Shown piece after piece: positions 48,214-57,323 of a DNA stretch of 62,124 nt. The notes beneath the pieces were generated by a model. The model worked only from the letters and a program-made list of their open reading frames with translations. It made no database searches and was not told where the DNA came from. Origin of the DNA: Burkholderiales bacterium (GTDB lineage: Bacteria; Pseudomonadota; Gammaproteobacteria; Burkholderiales; Burkholderiaceae_D); the NCBI GenBank assembly GCA_016200895.1, contig JACQDX010000027.1, forward strand, positions 1 through 62,124, read 5' to 3'. Within the stretch, counting starts at the first letter, position 1; each line of letters begins with the position of its first letter. The translations under genes and the position numbers were made by a program.

Positions 48214-48231
48214 TTGTCGGTCGAATGACAA
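48214..48231. promoter_or_regulatory. Palindrome in the crp/fnr - acyl-CoA ligase spacer
   Basis: TTGTCGGTCGAATGACAA, symmetric at 14 of 18 positions (TTGTC-N2-TCGA-N2-GACAA). It lies 42 bases before the Crp/Fnr start and 231 before the ligase start. It may be the binding site of that regulator (autoregulation and control of the operon). Confidence 0.5.
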
Positions 48232-48462
48232 CCACCGGCGCATGAAGGGTCTACTATCCCATCAACAAAAAGAATTACGGAGACATTGTAAGCGAGTTGC
48301 CCACTACAGCGAAGACTGTAGACACTCAAAGGCGATTCATTAAATCTTGCCACTACAATACCTACCGTAAAAGTCCCTCTGCACAAGCATGGTAAACAAG
48401 CAGTAAGGGCGTATCAGGACACTCACATGAAGTAAGCCCAAAAACAATAGGCTGGTGGAGAC

Positions 48463-50415
48463 ATGAATCAAAAAGAAGCAGCGAATTCGACTTTTCCCCG
48501 GTTGTTATTGCAGCACGGGAAAACACGGCCACAACATCCGGCTTTCCGTGAAAAAGACCTGGGTATCTGGCAGACCTGGAACTGGCAGCAAGTCAACGCA
48601 GAAGTGCGCGCCCTTGCCTGCGGCCTGGCTGCACAGGGTTTTAAACGTGGCATGAACCTCGCCATCATAGGCGACAACCGCCCACGGCTGTATTGGGCCA
48701 TGGCTGCAGCACAATGCCTGGGTGGCATACCCGTACCTTTATATCAAGATGCACCGGCTGCCGACATGGCCTATGTGCTGGAAAATGCCGAAATCGTCTT
48801 CGCTATCGTCGAAGATCAGGAACAAGTTGATAAGCTGCTGGAGATCAAGCAACAGTATGCAGGTATACAACATATCGCCTTTGATGATGACCGTGGCATG
48901 CGCCATTATCACCAGTCTGAACTGACTTCCTATGCCGCGCTGCAAGAACTGGGGCGCGCTTTCGATATCGCCCATCCTGAGTTTTTCATGAAAGAAGTGG
49001 AACTTGGCCAGCCCGATGACACAGCTGTCATGCTGTACACCTCAGGCACCACGGGCAAACCCAAGGGCGTATGTCAATCCCACCGCTCTTTCATGACAGC
49101 GGCAATGGGCGGCATGGAATTTGACCAGCTCACTGCAGACGAAGATATCCTGTCCTACCTGCCCATGGCCTGGGTAGGGGACCATTTATTTTCTTTCGCC
49201 CAGGCCATGGCTGCTGGGTTTACTGTAAATTGCCCCGAATCCAGTGAAACCGTCCTGACGGATTTGCGTGAAGTTGGTCCCACGTATTATTTCGCCCCGC
49301 CGCGCGTTTTTGAAAACATGCTGACCACGGTCATGATACGCATGGAAGATGCGGGCAGCATCAAACGCAAACTGTTTGCCCACTTCATGGACCTGGCACG
49401 CCGTGTTGGTTCTGACATCCTCGACGGTAAAGCCGTCAGCGGTATGGACAGATTGCAATATGCACTCGGCAATCTGCTGATTTATGGTCCATTGAAAAAT
49501 GTACTGGGTCTGTCACGAGTTCGCGTCGCCTACACGGCTGGTGCCGCTATCGGCCCTGACCTGTTCCGCTTCTATCGCTCCATCGGTGTCAATCTCAAGC
49601 AATTGTATGGTTCTACCGAAACCTGCGCCTATGTCTGCCTGCAGCCGGATGGCAAGATCAAGTTTGACAGCGTAGGCGCGGCTGCACCCGGCGTTGAAGT
49701 CAAGCTCGCAGCAAATGGTGAAGTACTGGTCAGGTCAGATGCGATGCTGACGGGTTACTACAAGCGGCCCGATGCGACAGCAGAAGTCATGGATGAGCAG
49801 GGTTACTTTCACACCGGTGACGCTGGCATCTTTGACCAGGATGGTCACCTCAAAATCATAGACCGCGCAGCCGATGTCGGTAAGATGAAGCAGGGCGATA
49901 TCTTCGCACCTAATTACATAGAAAATAAACTCAAGTTCTTCCCCTTCATCAAGGAAGCCGTGGCCTTCGGCCATGAACGAGATATGGTATGTGCCTTCAT
50001 CAATATCGATATGGAAGCCGTCGGCAACTGGTCAGAAAGACGGGGCATTGCTTATTCTGGCTACACCGATCTGGCTGCCAAGGCCGAAACTTATCAACTG
50101 ATATTGTCGTGCATAGAAAAAGTCAATGCAGACCTTGCCAGTGAAGACTTGATGGCAGGCACGCAGATACACCGCTTCCTGGTGTTGCACAAAGAACTCG
50201 ATCCCGATGACGATGAGCTGACCCGCACCCGCAAGGTCAGGCGCAAATTCATTGCCGAGAAATACGCAGTGCTGATAGACGCCCTGTATTCAGACAAGCG
50301 TTCGCAATTCATAGAAACCCTGGTCAAGTTTGAGGATGGTCGTCAGGGAACAGTCAGTGCCGATTTGCATATCAGCGATGTCAAAACATTTTCTGCCCAA
50401 AAGCTGGCTGCGTAA
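48463..50415 (+). CDS. AMP-forming acyl-CoA ligase
   Basis: Enzyme of 650 aa of the long-chain acyl-CoA synthetase group. The AMP motif YTSGTTGKPKGVCQSH (about 193-208), acceptor block LYGSTETCAYVC and late GYFHTGDAGIFDQDG, RTRKVRRKFI are visible. It activates a carboxylic acid as CoA thioester; chain type is not deducible. It heads an operon with a branched-chain amino-acid-type ABC importer, so it probably traps the imported acid. livG follows after 11 bases. Confidence 0.92.
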   Translation: MNQKEAANSTFPRLLLQHGKTRPQHPAFREKDLGIWQTWNWQQVNAEVRALACGLAAQGFKRGMNLAIIGDNRPRLYWAMAAAQCLGGIPVPLYQDAPAADMAYVLENAEIVFAIVEDQEQVDKLLEIKQQYAGIQHIAFDDDRGMRHYHQSELTSYAALQELGRAFDIAHPEFFMKEVELGQPDDTAVMLYTSGTTGKPKGVCQSHRSFMTAAMGGMEFDQLTADEDILSYLPMAWVGDHLFSFAQAMAAGFTVNCPESSETVLTDLREVGPTYYFAPPRVFENMLTTVMIRMEDAGSIKRKLFAHFMDLARRVGSDILDGKAVSGMDRLQYALGNLLIYGPLKNVLGLSRVRVAYTAGAAIGPDLFRFYRSIGVNLKQLYGSTETCAYVCLQPDGKIKFDSVGAAAPGVEVKLAANGEVLVRSDAMLTGYYKRPDATAEVMDEQGYFHTGDAGIFDQDGHLKIIDRAADVGKMKQGDIFAPNYIENKLKFFPFIKEAVAFGHERDMVCAFINIDMEAVGNWSERRGIAYSGYTDLAAKAETYQLILSCIEKVNADLASEDLMAGTQIHRFLVLHKELDPDDDELTRTRKVRRKFIAEKYAVLIDALYSDKRSQFIETLVKFEDGRQGTVSADLHISDVKTFSAQKLAA

Positions 50416-50426
50416 GGAATATATAA

Positions 50427-51215
50427 ATGGCAGATAACAGAAAAATCGGTGAAGTCATCCTGGACTTGCAAAACATCTCGCTCGCTTTTGGGGGTGTCAA
50501 AGCCCTGACCAATATTTCCTTCAACGTCAGGGAACATGAAATACGCGCCATCATAGGTCCCAACGGTGCTGGCAAAAGTTCGATGCTCAATGTCATCAAT
50601 GGTGTATATCGCCCACAACAAGGTGACATCACTTATCGCGGCCAGCACCGCAAGGACATGAATACCTATGCGGCGGCAAAAAGCGGTATCGCCCGTACCT
50701 TCCAGAACATCGCTTTGTTCAAAGGCATGAGCGTGCTTGATAACATCATGACGGGCCGTAACCTGAAAATGAAAAGCAATTTCCTCATGCAGGCTTTGTA
50801 TTGGGGCCCTGCTCAAAAAGAAGAAATCGCCCATCGCGAAAAAGTAGAAGAAATTATCGACTTCCTGGAAATCCAGCATATACGCAAGATACCGGTAGGC
50901 CGTCTTTCTTATGGTTTGCAAAAGCGCGTGGAGCTGGGCCGGGCACTGGCAGCCGAGCCTGAGATTTTATTGCTGGATGAACCCATGGCTGGCATGAACG
51001 TAGAAGAAAAACAGGACATGAGCCGCTTCATCCTCGATGTCAATGATCAGCTGGGTACCACGATAGTTCTGATCGAACATGATATGGGCGTAGTCATGGA
51101 TATCTCTGACCGCGTGGTCGTACTCGACTATGGCAAGAAAATCGGTGACGGCACACCTGCCGAGGTGCTGGCGAATCAGGAAGTGATTAATGCTTACCTT
51201 GGTGTCGCGCATTAA
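50427..51215 (+). CDS. livG: Branched-chain-type ABC importer ATPase
   Basis: ATPase of 262 aa. Walker A GPNGAGKSS, signature LSYGLQKRVELGRAL, Walker B ILLLDEPMAGM, switch H in IEHDMG. LivG/BraF-type; the substrate of HAAT importers next to acyl-CoA ligases is often an aromatic or fatty acid rather than an amino acid. A family D repeat separates it from livH. Confidence 0.92.
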   Translation: MADNRKIGEVILDLQNISLAFGGVKALTNISFNVREHEIRAIIGPNGAGKSSMLNVINGVYRPQQGDITYRGQHRKDMNTYAAAKSGIARTFQNIALFKGMSVLDNIMTGRNLKMKSNFLMQALYWGPAQKEEIAHREKVEEIIDFLEIQHIRKIPVGRLSYGLQKRVELGRALAAEPEILLLDEPMAGMNVEEKQDMSRFILDVNDQLGTTIVLIEHDMGVVMDISDRVVVLDYGKKIGDGTPAEVLANQEVINAYLGVAH

Positions 51216-51226
51216 TGAAAAATCTT

Positions 51227-51336
51227 AAGACCACTCAACACAGAGACACGGTGACACAGAGGAAAAACAAGAGGAAAACCGCTTTCTTTTCTCATGACTT
51301 TCTCTGTGTCTCTGTGCCTCTGTGGTGAAAGGTCTT
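51227..51336. repeat. Family D inverted-repeat element (110 bp)
   Basis: Ends AAGACC / GGTCTT with internal arms rich in CACAGAGACAC and CTCTGTGTCTCTGTG, about 80% complementary over 36 bases. Located between livG and livH without breaking either gene. One copy in the window. Confidence 0.8.
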
Positions 51337-51369
51337 CAGTGTTTGCTTAACGTAAGCTGAGAGCTAGAA

Positions 51370-52272
51370 ATGAATATTAGTTTTTTCTTTGAAGTATTTA
51401 TCGGCGGCTTGCTGTCCGGTGTCATGTATGCGCTGGTGGCGTTGGGTTTTGTGCTGATCTACAAAGCCTCCGGCGTCTTCAATTTTGCGCAGGGTGCGAT
51501 GGTATTTTTTGCAGCCCTGACCTGCGTAGGCCTGACCGAGAAATTTGAAATGTCATTGTGGCTGGCGATACCGCTGACCATGCTGGTGATGGTGGCGCTG
51601 GGTCTGGCAATCGAACGGGTAGTATTGCGCCCACTGGTCAACCAGCCTGAGATTACCCTGTTCATGGCGACCATAGGTCTGACCTTCTTTATCGAGGGCC
51701 TGGCGCAATTGCTGTGGGGTTCGCAACCGCACAAACTGACGTTGCCTATCGACGATGTGCCCATAGAATATTTCATGGAAAAATTCAATATCCTGGTGTC
51801 GCAATTCGATGTCATCGCTGCCTTGATTTGCGCCCTGCTGGTAACCGGTCTGGCCCTGCTGTTTTCAAAAACCAAGATAGGCCGCGCGCTGCGTGCGGTG
51901 GCAGATGATCACCAGGCGGCGCTGGCGGTTGGTATTCCGCTGCAACAGATCTGGGGCATAGTCTGGGCAGTTGCCGGTTTTGTCGCCCTGGTTGCTGGCC
52001 TGCTGTGGGGTGCGCGTAATGGTGTGCAGTTTGCGCTGACCTTTGTTGCCCTGAAAGCCTTGCCGGTATTGATACTGGGCGGCTTCACGTCCGTCCCCGG
52101 CGCGATAGTCGGTGGCCTCATCATCGGTGCATCTGAAAAACTGGCGGAAGTGTATATAGGTCCACTGGTGGGTGGTGGCATAGAGGGCTGGTTCCCGTAT
52201 GTTCTGGCATTACTGTTCCTGCTGGTCAGGCCTGAAGGTTTGTTTGGTGAAAAAATCATACGCAGGATTTGA
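51370..52272 (+). CDS. livH: Branched-chain-type ABC importer permease LivH
   Basis: Integral membrane protein of 300 aa with about eight helices and the LivH pattern (GGLLSGVMYALVALGFVLIY near the N-terminus; GGFTSVPGAIVGGLIIGASE near residue 240). A family A repeat lies in the gap to livM. It forms the channel with LivM. Confidence 0.93.
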   Translation: MNISFFFEVFIGGLLSGVMYALVALGFVLIYKASGVFNFAQGAMVFFAALTCVGLTEKFEMSLWLAIPLTMLVMVALGLAIERVVLRPLVNQPEITLFMATIGLTFFIEGLAQLLWGSQPHKLTLPIDDVPIEYFMEKFNILVSQFDVIAALICALLVTGLALLFSKTKIGRALRAVADDHQAALAVGIPLQQIWGIVWAVAGFVALVAGLLWGARNGVQFALTFVALKALPVLILGGFTSVPGAIVGGLIIGASEKLAEVYIGPLVGGGIEGWFPYVLALLFLLVRPEGLFGEKIIRRI

Positions 52273-52295
52273 TATCCCGCAGTTCAGCCCAATAA

Positions 52296-52394
52296 GGACT
52301 TACGCAAAATTGTCTCAGCAAGGCGTAGCGACGAAGACAGTACTTTAGTACGGCTAGGAGCTGCAACGCAGCTGGGGCGGTTTTGCGTAAGTCC
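52296..52394. repeat. Family A element, short copy A2 (99 bp)
   Basis: Ends GGACTTACGCAAAA and TTTTGCGTAAGTCC, 14 bases perfectly complementary. It lacks about 80 internal bases present in A1 and A3, including the 18-base palindrome, but keeps AGTACTTTAGTAC. CAATAA occurs directly on both sides (52290-52295 and 52395-52400), a possible 6-base target duplication. Confidence 0.88.
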
Positions 52395-52431
52395 CAATAA
52401 TCAAACGTAATTAGCAGAATAGAGGAACACC

Positions 52432-53490
52432 ATGTTCTACCGTGAAGCAGGTCAGTTTAAAACAAGCTATCAGGCAGATAACCAGATATTCCCGATACGG
52501 CAAGACCGTATCGGTATTGCCATCGTCCTGATCGCGGCATTTGTTGCCGTACCGGGGCTGGCAACCGATTATGCATTTTCTGCGATTTTCATCCCCTTCC
52601 TGATTTTTTCTCTGGCGGCACTGGGCTTGAATATCCTGACAGGCTATGCCGGGCAATTGTCACTGGGTTCAGCAGCCTTCATGGCCGTAGGTGCCTTTGC
52701 TTCTTATAATTTTGTCTTGCGCATACCCGGCATACCTGTCTTGCTGGCTTTTGTACTTGGTGGTTTGTCAGCAGCGATGGTGGGTATCGCCTTTGGTTTG
52801 CCATCACTACGCATACGCGGTTTTTACCTGGCGGCAGCGACACTGGCAACGCAATTCTTTGTGGTCTGGTGCCTGACCAAGATACAGTGGTTTACCAATT
52901 ACAGTTCTTCCGGCGTCATCACGGCACAGGAAATGGTGATCATGGGCATGAGCATCAATACCCCGGTTAAAAAATACCTGCTGACCCTGACGGTCGTCTG
53001 CGTCATGGCCATGCTGGCTAAGAATATGGTGAGATCGAATGTAGGCCGTTCATGGATGGCGGTGCGCGACATGGACGTGGCGGCAGAAGTCATTGGTTTT
53101 CGCCTCATGCGCACTAAATTACTGGCCTTTGCAGTATCTTCGTTTTATTGCGGCATCGCCGGTGCCCTGTATGCCTATGCCTATCTGGGTACGGTCGAGC
53201 CAGAGGCCTATAACCTGGACCTGTCTTTCCGCATCCTGTTCATGATCATCATTGGTGGTGTAGGTTCCATACTCGGTTCTTTTTTGGGTTCGGCCTTTAT
53301 CATCCTGCTGCCCATAGTACTGAACCTGATTGCACACGGTTTGTCTTTGCCTACCAACGTGGCATCGAACCTGGAACTCATGGTATTTGGCGCACTGATC
53401 ATTTTCTTCCTGATTGTAGAACCGCATGGTCTGGCGAGGTTGTGGCAAATCACCAAGGAAAAATTACGGCTCTGGCCTTTCCCGCATTGA
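52432..53490 (+). CDS. livM: Branched-chain-type ABC importer permease LivM
   Basis: Membrane protein of 352 aa with about nine helices; LivM blocks GLNILTGYAGQLSLGSAAFMAVG and VGRSWMAVRDMDVAAEVIG are seen in shortened form around residues 65-85 and 200-220. The second channel subunit with LivH. The substrate-binding protein gene follows after 131 bases. Confidence 0.92.
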   Translation: MFYREAGQFKTSYQADNQIFPIRQDRIGIAIVLIAAFVAVPGLATDYAFSAIFIPFLIFSLAALGLNILTGYAGQLSLGSAAFMAVGAFASYNFVLRIPGIPVLLAFVLGGLSAAMVGIAFGLPSLRIRGFYLAAATLATQFFVVWCLTKIQWFTNYSSSGVITAQEMVIMGMSINTPVKKYLLTLTVVCVMAMLAKNMVRSNVGRSWMAVRDMDVAAEVIGFRLMRTKLLAFAVSSFYCGIAGALYAYAYLGTVEPEAYNLDLSFRILFMIIIGGVGSILGSFLGSAFIILLPIVLNLIAHGLSLPTNVASNLELMVFGALIIFFLIVEPHGLARLWQITKEKLRLWPFPH

Positions 53491-53621
53491 GTGGCAATAA
53501 CAAGATTAGTACCAACAGTAAAAGAGAGTTCATAATAAAGATGCTTCAGCTTTGCAGAAAATTTGTACAAAGAGCTAGAAAAGCATCAGGCAATATCCAT
53601 CCAAAACCACAAGGAGACAAT

Positions 53622-54923
53622 ATGAAACTGCTTAAATCCCTGCTGATGGCATCGGCAATCCTGGGTGCTGTCAATGCGGCCCAGGCGAATGATCAATTCA
53701 TTCCCATCCTGTCGTATCGCGTTGGCCCGTATGCGGCTGGCGGCTCAGGCTTTTACGGCGGTGCCATCGATTATTTCAATCTGGTCAATGCCAAGGGTGG
53801 TTTGAATGGCGTCAAGATTTCATGGGAAGAATGTGAGACTGAATACAATGCCTCGCGCGGTGTCGAATGCTATGAGCGTCTGAAAAAAACCCAGGGTGGT
53901 GCATCACTGGTAGAACCACTGTCTACCGGTATTGCCTACGGCATCCTGGACCGTGTTGCTGAAGACAAGATCCCTTTGACTACGCTGGGTTATGGCCGTT
54001 CTGATGCAGCCAATGGCAAAGTTTTCCCGTATGTATTCCCACTGATCACCAGTTATTGGAACCAGGCTGCGGCCATGACTAAATACCTGGGCGATAAATC
54101 CGGTGGTCTGGACAAACTCAAGGGTAAGAAAATTGTCCACCTTTACCATGATTCTGCCTTTGGTAAAGAACCTATCCCGGTACTGGAAGCACAAGCCAAA
54201 CAATACGGGTTCGAGCTCATCAAGATCCCGGTTGCCCATCCTGGTAATGAACAGCAATCGCAATGGCTGCAAATCCGCCAGGCCAATCCTGATTACGTGA
54301 TTCTGTGGGGCTGGGGCGTCATGAATGCGGTGGCCATCAAGACTGCACAACGCAATGGTTATTCACGCGAAAAAATGCTAGGCGTCTGGTGGGCAGGTTC
54401 AGAGGAAGATGCGATCCCGGCTGGTGATGCAGCAAAAGGCTATACCGCGATGACCTTCAATACACCAGGAAATTACCCTGTGCTGGATGAAATACGCAGC
54501 AAGGTCTATGCAGTTGGCAAGGGTAACCTGGGTGATAAAACCCGTGTCGGTTCTGTGTACCACATGCGTGGTGTAACTGCCGCCATCTTGTGGACAGAAG
54601 CCATCCTGAAAGCGCAGGAAAAATTTGGCAAGGGCAAGCTCATGACGTCTGAGCAAATCCGCTGGGGTTTTGAAAACCTGAACGTGGATGAAGCCCGCCA
54701 AAAAGCTTTGGGCGCGATGGGCATGTTCCCGCCTGTGAAAACTTCTTGTGAAGATCATGAGGGTTCTGGCGCTGTCAAGGTACAGCAATGGACAGGCGAT
54801 AAATGGAAAGCTATCACGCCTAACTGGGTCACTGGTGACAAAGCTCTGACACGCGCCATGCTGGAAGAGTCTTCCAACAAATATGCGGCTGAGAAAAAAA
54901 TCACGCCTGCCTGTTTGAAGTAA
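53622..54923 (+). CDS. ABC importer substrate-binding protein
   Basis: Periplasmic protein of 433 aa. The ATG at 53622 has AAGGAG upstream and starts a signal peptide ending near AAQAN (residue 22); the long in-frame extension from 53442 is not used. It has the LivK-like bilobal fold (VGPYAAGGSGFYGGAIDYF; WEECETEYNASRGVECYERL). The ligand is probably the carboxylic acid handled by the operon's two CoA ligases. Longer than typical LivK (about 370 aa). Confidence 0.9.
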   Translation: MKLLKSLLMASAILGAVNAAQANDQFIPILSYRVGPYAAGGSGFYGGAIDYFNLVNAKGGLNGVKISWEECETEYNASRGVECYERLKKTQGGASLVEPLSTGIAYGILDRVAEDKIPLTTLGYGRSDAANGKVFPYVFPLITSYWNQAAAMTKYLGDKSGGLDKLKGKKIVHLYHDSAFGKEPIPVLEAQAKQYGFELIKIPVAHPGNEQQSQWLQIRQANPDYVILWGWGVMNAVAIKTAQRNGYSREKMLGVWWAGSEEDAIPAGDAAKGYTAMTFNTPGNYPVLDEIRSKVYAVGKGNLGDKTRVGSVYHMRGVTAAILWTEAILKAQEKFGKGKLMTSEQIRWGFENLNVDEARQKALGAMGMFPPVKTSCEDHEGSGAVKVQQWTGDKWKAITPNWVTGDKALTRAMLEESSNKYAAEKKITPACLK

Positions 54924-54939
54924 GCGGTAAGCAGTAACT

Positions 54940-54965
54940 AGCGGAGGCCAGGCTGTGCCTCCGCT
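54940..54965 (+). terminator. Intercistronic hairpin after the binding-protein gene
   Basis: AGCGGAGGC / GCCTCCGCT, 9 perfect bases with an 8-base loop, no U-tract. Such hairpins after binding-protein genes often protect the mRNA or attenuate read-through. Confidence 0.55.
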
Positions 54966-54996
54966 CCCTTCGTACAAATCATTGCAGATCAAGATC

Positions 54997-55845
54997 ATGA
55001 GCGTTCATAGCATCACGGCAGAAACGGCAGCGGCAGCGACCGATATCGCCTATCTCAGTGTCAACAATATCGAAGTCATCTACGATCATGTGATCCTGGT
55101 GTTGAAAGGCATTTCCCTGCAAGTACCGCAAGGAAAAATCGTTGCCTTGCTGGGTGCCAATGGGGCGGGTAAATCAACCACGCTGAAGGCGATATCGACG
55201 CTGCTGAGAAACGAGCGCGGCGATATCACCAAGGGTGATATTACTTTTCGTGGTCAACGCGTAGATCATCTGACGCCAAATGAACTGGTCAAGCGTGGCC
55301 TGTCACAAGTTATGGAAGGCCGCCATTGTTTTGCTCACTTGACGGTAGAAGAAAACCTGTTAACGGGTGCCTACACGCGCAGCCTGTCGCGCAGTGAACT
55401 CAAGGCTGAACTGGAGAAGGTGTATCACTACTTCCCGCGCCTGCGTGAGCGTCGTAATTCACAGGCAGGCTATACCTCGGGTGGTGAGCAGCAAATGTGC
55501 GCGATAGGTCGGGCCTTGATGGCCAAGCCGTCGATGATCTTGCTCGATGAACCATCGATGGGCATCGCACCACAACTGGTGGAAGAGATTTTCGAAATCG
55601 TCAAAAGCCTGAATATGCAAGAAAAAGTGTCGTTCCTGCTGGCCGAACAAAACACCAATGTCGCCCTGCGCTATGCCGACTTTGGCTACATCCTGGAAAA
55701 CGGCAGGGTCGTCATGGAAGGCGAGGCAAAAGACCTCAGCAGCAATGAAGACGTCAAGGAATTTTATCTTGGTGTCTCAGGAGCAGGCCGCAAGAGCTTC
55801 AAGGATATGAAGTTTTATCGCAGGCGCAAACGCTGGCTGGCATGA
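54997..55845 (+). CDS. livF: Branched-chain-type ABC importer ATPase LivF
   Basis: ATPase of 282 aa. The ATG at 54997 is preferred; an in-frame start at 54955 would begin inside the hairpin. Walker A GANGAGKST, signature TSGGEQQMCAIGRAL, Walker B MILLDEPSMG. It has an N-terminal extension of about 15 and a C-terminal tail of about 30 basic residues compared with usual LivF. Its stop codon overlaps the end of a family B repeat. Confidence 0.9.
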   Translation: MSVHSITAETAAAATDIAYLSVNNIEVIYDHVILVLKGISLQVPQGKIVALLGANGAGKSTTLKAISTLLRNERGDITKGDITFRGQRVDHLTPNELVKRGLSQVMEGRHCFAHLTVEENLLTGAYTRSLSRSELKAELEKVYHYFPRLRERRNSQAGYTSGGEQQMCAIGRALMAKPSMILLDEPSMGIAPQLVEEIFEIVKSLNMQEKVSFLLAEQNTNVALRYADFGYILENGRVVMEGEAKDLSSNEDVKEFYLGVSGAGRKSFKDMKFYRRRKRWLA

Positions 55846-56006
55846 GAACCTGCTTACGATCTTAAGCACGAGCGCAATTGGAAATAATTTGGGGCTCATG
55901 CGCTGCTCAAAATGCTCATGTACTTAAGTACATTCCGCTTTTTCCGCTGCGATTTTGTTACCCAGACCCCGCTGACGCTCGCTCGCTACAGATCGTGAAC
56001 AGGTTC
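55845..56006. repeat. Family B element, copy B2 (162 bp)
   Basis: Starts at the last base of the livF stop codon. Ends AGAACCTGCTTACGATCTTA and, on the other side, AGATCGTGAACAGGTTC. In reverse orientation it shares with B1 the block GTAGCGAGCGAGCGTCAGCG and the hairpin region around GTACTTAAGTAC. The spacer continues to the PaaK-like start at 56058. Confidence 0.88.
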
Positions 56007-56057
56007 AAAAAAAGTCTTAAAAAAATGCAACAAAAAATAAATCAACCACTATAGAGC

Positions 56058-57320
56058 ATGCTCATGAGTGACTATCTGGACGCCCTGGAAACCCGCAATC
56101 CACAAAGCCGCGAACAAGCGCTGGTGAACAAGCTACCGCAATTAATTGCTCACGCCCAGACTGCAGAAGGCTGGGGCAAGATATTGCAGGGCGTGGATGC
56201 GCATGATATCAAGAGCCGCAGTACGTTGGCACAATTGCCTGTCACCCGCAAATCCGACCTCAAGGATCTACAAAAAGTCCTGCCACCTTTTGGGGGGCTG
56301 AATACCACTCCAGTGCGGCAGATGGGGCATATCTTCATGTCACCCGGCCCCATCTTTGACCCAGAGGGCCGAGGCCAGGACTGGTGGCGCTTTGGCCGCC
56401 CCATGCATGCAGTTGGCTTGCGTGCTGGTCATCTCTTGCAAAACTGCTTTTCTTATCATTTCACACCTGCCGCCTTCATGGTGGAAAGCGCCGCTGCCCG
56501 TCTGGGTTGCGCCGTTATCCCGGCTGGCATAGGCCAGACTGAAATGCAGGTACAAGCCATGGCTGAATTGCGGCCTGATGCCTATATAGGAACGCCAAGT
56601 TTCTTGAAAATCATCCTGGAAAAAGCGCTGGACATGGGCGCAGATATTTCCAGCGTGCAGCGCGCCATTGTCGGGGCCGAAGCCCTGCCACCGTCCTTGC
56701 GCAAATGGCTGCAGGAACATGGTGTGGCACACGTATTACAAATCTACGCTTCTGCCGACATCGGCAATATCGCCTATGAAAGCATGACCAATGGCCAGGT
56801 CAATCCCGGCATGATACTGGATGAAGACTTGATACTCGAAATCGTGCGCCCTGGCACGGGTGATCTGGTGGCGGAAGGCGAAGTCGGTGAGGTCGTCATC
56901 ACTTCTTTCAATCCCGATTACCCCTTGATACGTTTTGGTACAGGTGATATGTCAGCGATACTGCCAGACATTTCACCCTGCGGCCGCACCAACCAGCGCA
57001 TCAAGGGCTGGATGGGGCGGGCTGATCAAACGACCAAGGTCAAGGGCATGTTTGTCCATCCTTCACAAGTTGCTGAAGTGGTCAAGCGCCATCCTGAAAT
57101 CATCAAGGCCAGATTGGTGGTGACTGGTGAAATGGCAAATGATGTCATGAGCCTGCATTGTGAAACTGCGGCTGCTGGTGCTAACAACGCTGCCCTGCTA
57201 GCCGCGATTGTCGATAGCTTGCGCGATGTGACCAAATTGCGTGGTGACGTGCAGTTTGTTACTGCAGGTAGCCTGGCCAATGATGGCAAGGTCATCGACG
57301 ATGTCCGCAAATACGAGTAA
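56058..57320 (+). CDS. Phenylacetate-CoA ligase family protein
   Basis: AMP-forming ligase-like protein of 420 aa, PaaK group. Seen: VTRKSDLKDLQ, GCAVIPAGIGQTEMQVQAM, PSFLKIILEKA, YASADIGNIAYE and FGTGDMSAI. The usual PaaK P-loop-like SSGTTG is replaced by FMSPGPIFDPEG, so the activity may differ. Last gene of the acyl-CoA ligase-liv operon, where it may activate an aromatic acid brought in by the importer. Confidence 0.85.
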   Translation: MLMSDYLDALETRNPQSREQALVNKLPQLIAHAQTAEGWGKILQGVDAHDIKSRSTLAQLPVTRKSDLKDLQKVLPPFGGLNTTPVRQMGHIFMSPGPIFDPEGRGQDWWRFGRPMHAVGLRAGHLLQNCFSYHFTPAAFMVESAAARLGCAVIPAGIGQTEMQVQAMAELRPDAYIGTPSFLKIILEKALDMGADISSVQRAIVGAEALPPSLRKWLQEHGVAHVLQIYASADIGNIAYESMTNGQVNPGMILDEDLILEIVRPGTGDLVAEGEVGEVVITSFNPDYPLIRFGTGDMSAILPDISPCGRTNQRIKGWMGRADQTTKVKGMFVHPSQVAEVVKRHPEIIKARLVVTGEMANDVMSLHCETAAAGANNAALLAAIVDSLRDVTKLRGDVQFVTAGSLANDGKVIDDVRKYE

Positions 57321-57323
57321 ATA

